A stretch of 7,934 nucleotides of DNA, from positions 1 through 7,934 of the forward strand of contig DMRT01000175.1 of NCBI GenBank assembly GCA_003455235.1, read 5' to 3'. Made by a program: the position numbers and the translations under genes. The DNA comes from Chitinophagaceae bacterium. Lineage in GTDB: Bacteria; Bacteroidota; Bacteroidia; Chitinophagales; Chitinophagaceae. Positions 1-6,641 of this stretch are shown here, one piece after another (within the stretch, counting starts at the first letter, position 1; each line of letters begins with the position of its first letter). The notes below the pieces were generated by a model. That model searched no databases, had not been told where the DNA came from, and saw only the letters and a list, made by a program, of their open reading frames with translations.

Positions 1-49
1 GAGAACTGAAACAAAGGCTTCCCGAAAGGAAGCCTTTGTTTCAGTTCTC
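1..49 (-). terminator. Perfect 22-bp hairpin, probable (bidirectional) terminator
   Basis: Bases 1-22 are the exact reverse complement of bases 28-49, leaving a 5-nt loop CGAAA. The hairpin lies 9 nt beyond the stop codon of the minus-strand gene ending at 59, so it is well placed as that gene's terminator. The inner part (AAAGGCTTCC / GGAAGCCTTT) has the shape of a common intrinsic terminator with its T-run inside the arm; the outer 12 bp per side extend it unusually far. Because the repeat is symmetrical it could also stop transcription arriving on the plus strand from outside the window. The stem starts at base 1, so it may be longer than seen here. Confidence 0.75.
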
Positions 50-58
50 AATAGAGCT

Positions 59-1012
59 TTATTTCTTCTTCTTGTTCTTGAACAGAACGAAGTCTCTTGC
101 AACGGTGAATCCCCAGCGGAATTGGTTGGTGGTTGTACGGGTAAGAAACCGGTTTTCGAGGATGGAATGTGTGTTGGTGAAATTCACGTGAAAAACGTGG
201 CCGGGTGTAACCAGTTCCAGCCCTACACCCCATACATCATACAGGTTCACGCCGTATTTGGTTTTCAGGTTATCCGTATTGCCACCGGAACGGAAAGGAT
301 GAAAATAATCGGCAATAAACACAAACTGTTTGTAAATAGGTACCCGGATGGCCGCACCAAAGGCAAAAATATTTTTGACATCTCCCGGCACCACGTAATT
401 GGTGTGTACGTAGGTGGGGTTGAGCTGGAAGCTGAGTATCTTCCCGAATTTGCGGGCGATCATCAGCTGCAGCACCTGGCTTTGCCGGCTGGAGGTGGTG
501 GGATAGAAGTGTTCCTTCGTGGAATCCAGGCTGTGTTTTACTGAGGAGGCAACGCCATTGGCAAACAATGCGATCGATAAAGGACGGGAAGGATCATTTT
601 CCATCTGCTGCATGATGCGGTATTTGGCGGCCATTTCCCATAGCTGGGTTACGTTACCGAACCCTTTGTTACGGGAAACCATTATGTTCAGGTTTTTGGT
701 AACACCCACGGCAAACCCGATCTTGATGTCGGTGGAATTGTCGAGCCCGAAAGCATTTTTAACGCCGCCGAAGGTACCCCCGATGTCGCCGAAATTGTGC
801 ACCACCTTAAATTCCAGGTGTCCCTTGGTAAGCATTTCGGTGGTATTGGCATTGATCAGCCGGTGAGACATAAAAACTTTGGCCGCCTTTTTTTGCGCTG
901 CTGCCGGTTGCTTACCTTCCAGTTCATTCAGCAGGTTGCTGGCCGAACTGTCTGTCTGGGCAAAAGCGGCTGTTCCGGTAAGCATACAAAAAACGAAAAA
1001 GATCCTTCTCAT
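59..1012 (-). CDS. Exported DUF5777-like beta-barrel protein, function unknown
   Basis: This encodes 317 residues. Residues 1-18 form a Sec signal peptide (MRRIFFVFCMLTGTAAFA, then Q), which points to the periplasm or outer membrane. A short polar linker follows, then alternating hydrophobic and polar strands with many aromatics (HLEFKVVHNFGDIGG, DIKIGFAVGVTKNLNIMVSRNKG, LSFQLNPTYVHTNY, FVFIADYFHPF), the pattern of an outer-membrane barrel. The 'kG.LeF.v.HnFGdi...fGlDns.dikigf..GvTknLni..sRnkg' segment at about residues 65-117 is what I recall of the Bacteroidota DUF5777 family, and the length fits. That assignment is from memory. No catalytic motif is visible. The last strand ends in VLF but is followed by the basic tail KNKKKK, unlike classic barrels that end on an aromatic residue. 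It is transcribed away from the polysaccharide genes, so a role with them is unlikely. The ATG at 1012 fits the signal peptide; no Shine-Dalgarno precedes it. Confidence 0.8.
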   Translation of the reverse strand: MRRIFFVFCMLTGTAAFAQTDSSASNLLNELEGKQPAAAQKKAAKVFMSHRLINANTTEMLTKGHLEFKVVHNFGDIGGTFGGVKNAFGLDNSTDIKIGFAVGVTKNLNIMVSRNKGFGNVTQLWEMAAKYRIMQQMENDPSRPLSIALFANGVASSVKHSLDSTKEHFYPTTSSRQSQVLQLMIARKFGKILSFQLNPTYVHTNYVVPGDVKNIFAFGAAIRVPIYKQFVFIADYFHPFRSGGNTDNLKTKYGVNLYDVWGVGLELVTPGHVFHVNFTNTHSILENRFLTRTTTNQFRWGFTVARDFVLFKNKKKK

Positions 1013-1276
1013 AAAATTGTTTTTAGGTTAAAACAGGTTCAGGTAATAAATCGTAATAAGTTTTAACGGGGTTGCCAGCAGGTTAAGCTGGCTTACGGGC
1101 ATACTTGTTAACTGCTGCCTGGAAAAAAGAGTACTCCCTGCATTTATGAAATGAGCCGGAAAATTCGCTTGAATCAGCCAGGCCTTGCACGACCATGCAG
1201 GTGGACTTTCTTACCTAACTTTAGACTCAGACTATTAATAAATAATGGCAAAAACTATTTCAGTATTTACCCTGCA
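1013..1276. other. Divergent intergenic spacer, probable promoters not resolved
   Basis: These 264 nt separate the two divergent transcription units and should hold both promoters. I looked for the Bacteroidota pattern (TTG around -33, TAnnTTTG around -7). On the plus strand TAACTTTA at 1216-1223 matches the -7 box except for its last base and lies 53 nt before the glycosyltransferase ATG, but no TTG sits at the expected distance; the nearest (1185-1187) is 28 nt upstream of it. On the minus strand I found no convincing pair. The reading frame is open from 1151 into the glycosyltransferase, but its first 42 codons resemble nothing of that family. No RNA gene is recognised. Confidence 0.5.
1074..1092. 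repeat. Small inverted repeat in the divergent spacer
   Basis: GCCAGC (1074-1079) and GCTGGC (1087-1092) form a 6-bp GC-rich stem around a 7-nt loop. It lies 62 nt upstream of the beta-barrel start and 185 nt upstream of the glycosyltransferase start. It could be a regulator site or a leader hairpin, but a stem this short can occur by chance and no T-run follows it. Confidence 0.3.
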
Positions 1277-2503
1277 ATGAATATCCTGTACATATGTGAA
1301 GAATATCCTCCGGGTAAAATCGGGGGAATTGGAACCATGGTAAACGTACTCGGACGAGAACTGGTAAAGCAGGGGCACAACGTATACACAGTTGGCCTGT
1401 ATCCGCATGGTTATAAGCAGGCAGGTTATGAAGAAGATCACGGAGTAAAAGTGTGGCGTTTAAGATACATGAGTGATAGAGGATTGATAAGGAACAATTA
1501 TTCGGTCACGGATTTATTCTTCCGGCGATGCCTGAAATATTCATCCCTTTTGCACTGGGATACAGAAATTTCAAGTAAAAAGCTTTTTACTTTCATTAAA
1601 AAGATCGTTGAGCAATACCATATTGATGTAATTGAAATGCCTGATTGGAATACTTTTTTACATAACAGTTTAACTGCTATTCATGTCCCCGAATTTAATA
1701 TTCCCCTGGTAGTGAAATTGCATGGCTCTCATAGCTATTCCAGGAAAGAAATGAATAACCCGTTGCACAAGAGAATATTCCGGGCTGAAAAAAATCTATT
1801 GAACAGGGCAGATGCAGTTTCCGCTGTTAGTCAATATACAGCCCGTGAAACCAAAAAGCTGTTTGGTCTTACTAAGGATTTTTCTGTTCTTTATAACAGC
1901 ATTAATACCCGATTGGTCAGTATGACTGAGAAAGTCGACACTAAAGTGATCTTTACGGGAACCCTAATACAAAGTAAAGGCATTCATTCTCTTTTAACGG
2001 CCTGGAATCTTGTAAAAAGACGGAACCCTTCAGTAACATTACATGTGTTTGGGAAAGGGCCGGTAAAGGAATTAAAAAAGATACTCGATAAAAAAGCGAG
2101 CGATTCTGTCTGTTTCTACGGCCATGTTTCAAGAGAAAGGCTGCTTGATGAACTGGCAACAGCTGCAGTCGCGGTATTCCCTTCTTATTCTGAATGCTTT
2201 TCCCTGGCCCCGCTTGAGGCGATGGCTGCAGGCTGTGCTGTTATTTATACGGTGAAAAGCTCCGGTCCGGAACTGATCGTGGACGGAGAAAATGGATTGC
2301 TTATAAACCCCGATGATATAGAAGGTATTGCAAAAGCAATTAATCTGTTAGTGGAAGACAGGGAATTCCGGCAAAAAATAGCCGGTGCAGGAAAAAAAAC
2401 AGTTTCTGACAGATTTGACATTACCCACTCGGTACAACAGCATATTGTTTTTTATAATGAAGTAATTAATGAGTTTAACAAGAAAAAAACCAGATCGTTT
2501 TAA
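1277..2503 (+). CDS. Glycosyltransferase family 4 (GT-B fold)
   Basis: This cytoplasmic retaining glycosyltransferase of 408 residues probably transfers a sugar from a nucleotide-sugar donor to a lipid-linked glycan; donor and acceptor cannot be read from sequence. The N-terminal domain (about 1-205) opens with MNILYICEEYPPGKIGGIGT, a first beta strand and glycine-rich loop. The C-terminal domain (about 215-385) has FTGTLIQSKG (226-235, Lys234 phosphate-binding), VFGKGP (257-262) and the EX7E motif (Glu306 and Glu314 in SECFSLAPLEAMAAG). The Arg usual two residues after the FxG strand is Thr229 here, a variant I believe occurs in other GT4 proteins. I chose the ATG at 1277 because the conserved N terminus starts there; the frame extends to 1151 but the added 42 residues look non-coding. 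No Shine-Dalgarno is seen. It is the first gene of the plus-strand set, 37 nt before the flippase, and is AT-rich like it (16 G+C in 60 at 1561-1620). Confidence 0.92.
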   Translation: MNILYICEEYPPGKIGGIGTMVNVLGRELVKQGHNVYTVGLYPHGYKQAGYEEDHGVKVWRLRYMSDRGLIRNNYSVTDLFFRRCLKYSSLLHWDTEISSKKLFTFIKKIVEQYHIDVIEMPDWNTFLHNSLTAIHVPEFNIPLVVKLHGSHSYSRKEMNNPLHKRIFRAEKNLLNRADAVSAVSQYTARETKKLFGLTKDFSVLYNSINTRLVSMTEKVDTKVIFTGTLIQSKGIHSLLTAWNLVKRRNPSVTLHVFGKGPVKELKKILDKKASDSVCFYGHVSRERLLDELATAAVAVFPSYSECFSLAPLEAMAAGCAVIYTVKSSGPELIVDGENGLLINPDDIEGIAKAINLLVEDREFRQKIAGAGKKTVSDRFDITHSVQQHIVFYNEVINEFNKKKTRSF

Positions 2504-2514
2504 TATTCAAACTT

Positions 2515-2535
2515 CTCTTCATTATTAGCGAAGAG
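2515..2535 (+). promoter_or_regulatory. Hairpin overlapping the purine-rich site before the flippase
   Basis: CTCTTC (2515-2520) pairs with GAAGAG (2530-2535) around a 9-nt AT-rich loop. The 3' arm is the only purine-rich, Shine-Dalgarno-like stretch ahead of the flippase ATG at 2541, at about the right spacing. If it forms in mRNA it would hide that site. It is too weak and lacks the T-run needed for a terminator. Any regulatory role is inferred, particularly since Bacteroidota rely little on Shine-Dalgarno pairing. Confidence 0.3.
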
Positions 2536-2540
2536 TTATT

Positions 2541-3980
2541 ATGAGAAAAAAAATCATCCAGGATATTTCACTCAATTCGGCGCAGGTAATCATCAACCAG
2601 CTTTGCGGACTTGCTATTTTCTATATACTGTCTGTAAACCTGGAAAAAAACGATTTTGGAGAAATAAACTGGGCTCTTGCCGTTTTACTCACGGCATTCA
2701 ATATCCTGTCCTTTGGGATTGACCAGGCAGTCATAAAAAAAATAGCAACCGGAAATAATGCTGATATCATGTTTCCGGCGTTTGTTATGCATGTTTTTTT
2801 CTCCGGCCTTCTGGGATATGGCCTTTTTGTCAGCTGCGGCTTTTTTTTTAAGGACTTTTTTCAGAGCCACCAGGTATTACTGGCATTGGGCCTCGGAAAG
2901 CTGATGGTGTTTTTTTCAATGCCTTTTAAGCAATTAGCCACAGGGATGGAGCGGTTTAAAAGCCTGCTCTACATGTCAGTTTGCTCTAATATTTTGCGCT
3001 GCATTTTGTTGACTGTGTTTGCTTTCATGAATTTGTTAAGTCTTAAAAACATCATCCTGATCTTTATTGCCGGGGATGTAGCTGAGCTTTTACTTTGTTT
3101 ACTCATAGCAAAATATCAATTAAGGTTCCCGGTAACGTATCGATGGGATAAGACGAATTATATAAATCTTATTAAAGAGTCATTACCACTGCTGGGGTCT
3201 TCCATATTTTCTACGGTTATAGTGAGATTAGACTGGATATTGCTTGGGCTCCTGTCTTCCAATATTATACTGGCGAATTACAGTTTTGCATATAAGGTTT
3301 TTGAAGTTGCTACACTGCCATTGCTGATCATTGCACCCGTGTTGATCACCCGGTTTTCTAAAGTATTTCACAACGGGGCCGATATAACAGATGCAAAAAG
3401 AACTGGCCTGCTGGGTTTGTTGAAGCTTGAGATAATTGTTTCCTGCCTGGTAGCTTTAGTGCTTAATATCCTATGGGTGCCGCTTATTGATATTATTACT
3501 GCCAATAAATATGGTTCTGTCAATAAATCGGTTGTTTTAATACTTTCTGCATGTATGCCCGTTTTATATTTCAATAATTTTTTGTGGACGATTCATTTAG
3601 CACTTGGGGAGTTCAAGAGGCTATTTTATATTTCATTTATCAGCCTTATTGTTAATCTTATTGCTACTGCTATCTTGATTCATTTCTTTAGTGGAGAGGG
3701 CGCTGCCACTGCATATCTTTTAACACTTTTTGTGCAAGCCGTATTGTTTTCCAGGTATGCGGGTGTCCGAAAATTCAGGAATAGTGTTTTTGTTTTCATG
3801 CTTCCGCTCATGTATGCAATGGCAGGTGGCTTTCTGGCAAATTGGTTGTTTGCCAATACATGGTTGATTCTCATTACCGCCATTTTAATATATTTCGCCT
3901 GTCTGATACTGACCAAACAGTTGCGACGGGATGATTGGGAATTGGCTGTACAACAAAGCCGCTCCGGGCAGGCAACCTGA
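2541..3980 (+). CDS. Wzx-like oligosaccharide flippase (MOP/PST family)
   Basis: This integral inner-membrane protein of 479 residues probably flips undecaprenyl-linked oligosaccharide from the cytoplasmic to the periplasmic face. I count about 14 hydrophobic segments, at roughly 12-32, 41-62, 78-104, 112-132, 140-165, 168-190, 212-236, 248-270, 294-320, 328-350, 360-382, 385-405, 415-437 and 438-457, which matches the family in number and length. Typical elements are the N terminus (basic start, then NSAQVIINQLCGLAIFYILS), 'FGEINWALAV' leading into helix 2, the GMERFK loop near 135-140, and 'LPLLGSSIFSTVIVRLDWILLG' in the second half, which is split here only by the helix turn. Arg229 and Asp231 are charges within a membrane segment. 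Substrate specificity cannot be predicted. The ATG at 2541 follows the previous stop by 37 nt. Base composition is low for the window (17 G+C in 60 at 3481-3540). Other MOP exporters are possible, but the neighbouring glycosyltransferases favour Wzx. Confidence 0.9.
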   Translation: MRKKIIQDISLNSAQVIINQLCGLAIFYILSVNLEKNDFGEINWALAVLLTAFNILSFGIDQAVIKKIATGNNADIMFPAFVMHVFFSGLLGYGLFVSCGFFFKDFFQSHQVLLALGLGKLMVFFSMPFKQLATGMERFKSLLYMSVCSNILRCILLTVFAFMNLLSLKNIILIFIAGDVAELLLCLLIAKYQLRFPVTYRWDKTNYINLIKESLPLLGSSIFSTVIVRLDWILLGLLSSNIILANYSFAYKVFEVATLPLLIIAPVLITRFSKVFHNGADITDAKRTGLLGLLKLEIIVSCLVALVLNILWVPLIDIITANKYGSVNKSVVLILSACMPVLYFNNFLWTIHLALGEFKRLFYISFISLIVNLIATAILIHFFSGEGAATAYLLTLFVQAVLFSRYAGVRKFRNSVFVFMLPLMYAMAGGFLANWLFANTWLILITAILIYFACLILTKQLRRDDWELAVQQSRSGQAT

Positions 3981-3985
3981 TTCCG

Positions 3986-4029
3986 GGTTTTACCGATTTA
4001 AGGATACTGCCAGGTAAACCGATCCTTAA
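3986..4029 (+). promoter_or_regulatory. Two interleaved inverted repeats before the wzy-like gene
   Basis: The 68-nt gap between flippase and polymerase holds two inverted repeats whose arms alternate. GGTTTTACC (3986-3994) can pair with GGTAAACC (4013-4020) with one bulged U, and TTAAGGAT (3998-4005) pairs exactly with ATCCTTAA (4022-4029). Because the arms interleave, the two stems must either exclude each other or form a pseudoknot. ACCGAT also repeats directly (3992-3997 and 4018-4023). The second stem ends 19 nt before the GTG start. No T-run follows either stem. It may be a leader or processing element, or the trace of a recombination join; the function is unproven. Confidence 0.35.
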
Positions 4030-4048
4030 CGTTTAGACAATTCTCAGG

Positions 4049-5698
4049 GTGCGCAAAAGTCAAATTGTTGCCGAGTTAAAAAACAGGGTATATTCTGTTG
4101 ACTGGTTATTACTTGCCTTCCTGGTGTCTTTTTTAAATGTAAAACTGGTTGTAAAAGCTGTTATACTTCTACTGGTTTTCGTTTTACGACCGAACTTTAA
4201 GTTCGGGTTTGCCAAAAGAAATTCACGTCTGCCTCTTTTTTATCTTTTTATTATTGGCATTGCCGTCCTCAACTGGCTGGTAAGCGGAAAGCTGGGAGAT
4301 CTAAATTATGGATCGGTCATGGTAACGGGAATACTGTTCTGGTTGTTTTGCATCCTGGCAGTTCACCAGATAAAAATAGCTGTTGATAAAAACGGTATTG
4401 AAACGCTTCACCGGACGATCCTGGTTTTTTTTATCATCAATGCGGCTGTTTCGCTTGGTACCTATGCCGCCATCATCTGGGAAACGGGCGCCATTAATCC
4501 CTACCGCTACCAGGGCGAATACCAGAAATATTTTATCGGTACCGGCGATTACATCAAGGGTATCAGCTTTGATACTTCCACCACCAACGCAGTATTGAAC
4601 GTGTTCGGGGTGCTGTACTTCCTGTTACGGGGCAAATACGCCATGACAATTTTGTGCATGGCTGTTTTGGTACTAACCGGCAGTAACATCGGCAACTTGC
4701 TCCTTTTTGGCACGCTGTTGTTCGTTTTTTTCTTTCAAAGCCGCAAGGAACAGAAAAGCATTATAGTGGTTTGCCTGCTGATGCTGGTTACCTTCCTGGT
4801 AAAAGTTTCCCCGCAGAATAATAAATACTTCGTTTCGGCCTACCAGCAGCTGTTGGGGATAAAGAAAAAAAATGACGTTACTCCTGCTGCGGAAATCCGT
4901 ATTACCGAACGACCTGACAGTACCCTCAATGCAGATGAGCGGAAACAAAAAGTTGCCCAACTGCATCTCGACAGTATCGCCCGCTCCGATTTAGAGCGAA
5001 GCCGAAAAAATACAGCAGTTGCTGTAGCCGTACAGGCACCGGATCCAAAAGAAAGGCCGGTGATCCCGGGTGACAGTATTCACACCCCGGCGTTTCAGCA
5101 TAAAGACAATATTTCCGTTTCCCAGGAAAGATTGAAGGGATTTGTTGCAAACAATGCCAATGCCATGCCCCTGGCTTCGGGTGAAATTCCGTATCCATCA
5201 TTGCCCGGCAAGATGATCGCATTCCGCCAGACTTTTCACTACCTGCGTGATCACCCCCAAAAGATACTTACCGGAGCAGGGATGGGCAATTTTTCTTCCA
5301 AACTGGCATTCCGGGCAACTGCCATGCAAATAGCCGGGGGATACCCGGCCCGATTTGCCTATATCAATGATGATTTCCGAACCAATCATCTCGACCTTTT
5401 TTCTTATTATTTTACCAGCCGTGATGAGCTTCATTCCATCGTCAACAGCCCCAATTCCACATACGATCAGCTGCTGAGCGAATATGGGTTACTGGGTTTG
5501 CTGAGTTTTTTCCTTTTCTATGTTTCTTTTTTCAGGCAACTAATAAAACATCCATCATACGGTTTGCCCATCCTGTTATTTATGCTCGGAGCCTTTGCCA
5601 TCGACTACTGGTTTGAACAACTATCAGTAGTGGTGTTTTTAGAACTTTTGTTGCTGGTAAATATTAAAGAACTTGATACGATTAGCAGACATGCATAA
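4049..5698 (+). CDS. Wzy/O-antigen-ligase-like membrane protein with large soluble loop
   Basis: This is a 549-residue polytopic inner-membrane protein, probably the polysaccharide polymerase (Wzy) or a ligase acting on undecaprenyl-linked glycans in the periplasm. Hydrophobic segments lie at about 18-46, 61-79, 88-106, 122-144, 180-194, 197-210, 213-230 and 237-252, then 480-497, 503-520 and 524-538. Between them is a soluble region of about 230 residues. Its second half is like the Wzy_C large periplasmic loop: TGAGMGNFSSKL (408-419) and NSPNSTYDQLLSEYGLLGLL (466-485) leading into the next helix. Its first half (about 270-385) is a polar, Ala/Pro/charge-rich linker. The start is GTG: an in-frame TAG lies at 4034, no ATG occurs before residue 91, and a later start would lose the first helices. 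Its 3' end overlaps the GT2 gene by 8 nt, suggesting translational coupling. G+C rises sharply inside the gene near 4260. Polymerase and ligase cannot be told apart here; the flippase next door favours Wzy. Confidence 0.82.
   Translation: MRKSQIVAELKNRVYSVDWLLLAFLVSFLNVKLVVKAVILLLVFVLRPNFKFGFAKRNSRLPLFYLFIIGIAVLNWLVSGKLGDLNYGSVMVTGILFWLFCILAVHQIKIAVDKNGIETLHRTILVFFIINAAVSLGTYAAIIWETGAINPYRYQGEYQKYFIGTGDYIKGISFDTSTTNAVLNVFGVLYFLLRGKYAMTILCMAVLVLTGSNIGNLLLFGTLLFVFFFQSRKEQKSIIVVCLLMLVTFLVKVSPQNNKYFVSAYQQLLGIKKKNDVTPAAEIRITERPDSTLNADERKQKVAQLHLDSIARSDLERSRKNTAVAVAVQAPDPKERPVIPGDSIHTPAFQHKDNISVSQERLKGFVANNANAMPLASGEIPYPSLPGKMIAFRQTFHYLRDHPQKILTGAGMGNFSSKLAFRATAMQIAGGYPARFAYINDDFRTNHLDLFSYYFTSRDELHSIVNSPNSTYDQLLSEYGLLGLLSFFLFYVSFFRQLIKHPSYGLPILLFMLGAFAIDYWFEQLSVVVFLELLLLVNIKELDTISRHA
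4190..4206. repeat. 17-nt palindrome inside the wzy-like gene
   Basis: CCGAACTT (4190-4197) and AAGTTCGG (4199-4206) are exact reverse complements about a single central T. The site is in coding sequence for the Arg-Pro-Asn-Phe-Lys-Phe turn after the first helices (residues about 47-53). It lies about 55 nt before the point where G+C content rises, so it could mark a recombination site or a protein-binding palindrome, but it may be chance. Confidence 0.35.
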
Positions 5699-6641
5699 CA
5701 CAGTTCCATCAATAACAGTACTTATGCCTGCCTACAACGCAGCAAAATACATCAGCGAAGCCATTGCCTCCGTACTGGACCAGACATTCACAGATTTTGA
5801 ACTGCTGATCATCAACGACGGATCCACGGATGAAACAGAAACGATCATCCGCTCGTTCAAAGACGAACGTATAAGACTGATCAATCAAACCAACCAGGGT
5901 GTTTCTGCAGCATTGAATATGGGCCTGATGAATGCCAATGCAGAGTTGATTGCCCGCTTTGATGCAGATGATATCTGTTTACCTGACCGCCTCCGGAAGC
6001 AACACGATTTTATGACAACGCACCCCGGCTATGTACTGGTTGGAACCGATGCGGCTTATATTGATAAAGATGGCAATCCCGTTTTCTCCTTCGAATATCC
6101 TGCCTATACCGACGAAAGCATCCAGGCATTGCCGGTGGAAGTTTGCCCCTTCTCTCACACAACAGTGATCTACCGCAAGCAGGCTGTAATCAGCTGCGGG
6201 ATGTACGACATGAATGCACACAGTTTTGAAGATCACCTCTTGTGGCAGCAACTCATCAAACGGGGAAAGGTTCACAACCTGAAAGAAGTGCTCGTGAAAG
6301 TGCGGTTCAGCCCCGATTCATTCACCATGGATGAAAGGTGGAGGGGCAGTCGCTTCCGGAAATTAAAATACGAGGCACTGAGGAACGGGTTCATCGATAA
6401 AAAAAACGGTGATGAGATCCGACGCATCCTCGACCGGCAGGATACATCCCGGATAAAGAAGGGATCCTATTACTCATTGCTCTCTAAAAAGTACCTGTTT
6501 AATAATTATAACCCGGCAAAAGCCCGGAAAAACATCCATGAGCTTATCCGGTCCAACCCGATGCGGCTGCAGGGTTATGGCCTTTTTGCCCTTTCACTAT
6601 TACCCGAACGGTGGTTAAAAACGGTGTATAAAATCAGGTAA
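5691..6641 (+). CDS. Glycosyltransferase family 2 (GT-A fold)
   Basis: This 316-residue inverting glycosyltransferase probably adds one sugar to the lipid-linked oligosaccharide at the cytoplasmic membrane face. SITVLMPAYNAAKYISEAI (7-25) is the first strand and helix of the GT-A fold. INDGSTDET (41-49) holds the nucleotide-binding Asp43, and ARFDADDICLPDRL (88-101) carries the metal-binding DxD-type motif. SHTTVIYRK (155-163) and FEDHLLW (179-185) follow, the acidic pair Glu180-Asp181 being the likely catalytic-base region. The last 100 residues are a basic helical tail without clear membrane helices, as in many single-domain GT2 proteins. A TTG at 5673 would add six residues, but the ATG at 5691 fits the family start and gives a tight 8-nt ATGCATAA overlap with the upstream gene. 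The sugar transferred cannot be predicted. It stands 220 nt before the next intact gene. Confidence 0.93.
   Translation: MHNTVPSITVLMPAYNAAKYISEAIASVLDQTFTDFELLIINDGSTDETETIIRSFKDERIRLINQTNQGVSAALNMGLMNANAELIARFDADDICLPDRLRKQHDFMTTHPGYVLVGTDAAYIDKDGNPVFSFEYPAYTDESIQALPVEVCPFSHTTVIYRKQAVISCGMYDMNAHSFEDHLLWQQLIKRGKVHNLKEVLVKVRFSPDSFTMDERWRGSRFRKLKYEALRNGFIDKKNGDEIRRILDRQDTSRIKKGSYYSLLSKKYLFNNYNPAKARKNIHELIRSNPMRLQGYGLFALSLLPERWLKTVYKIR

Noticed and set aside
122..1066. Plus-strand open frames across the beta-barrel gene (122-544, 519-866, 797-1066)
   Set aside because: They lie opposite a well-supported minus-strand gene with a signal peptide and strand pattern, and their translations show no recognisable domain.
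1151..1276. N-terminal extension of the first GT4 gene by 42 codons
   Set aside because: The conserved GT-B first strand starts at the ATG at 1277. The added residues (many Arg, Pro and Phe) resemble no part of the family, and this stretch is the natural place for a promoter and leader.
4673..5434. Minus-strand open frames inside the wzy-like gene
   Set aside because: They are antisense to a gene with clear membrane helices and loop motifs; no domain is visible in them.
5673..5690. Upstream TTG start for the GT2 gene
   Set aside because: It would deepen the overlap with the polymerase gene and add six residues before the family N terminus; the ATG at 5691 is simpler.
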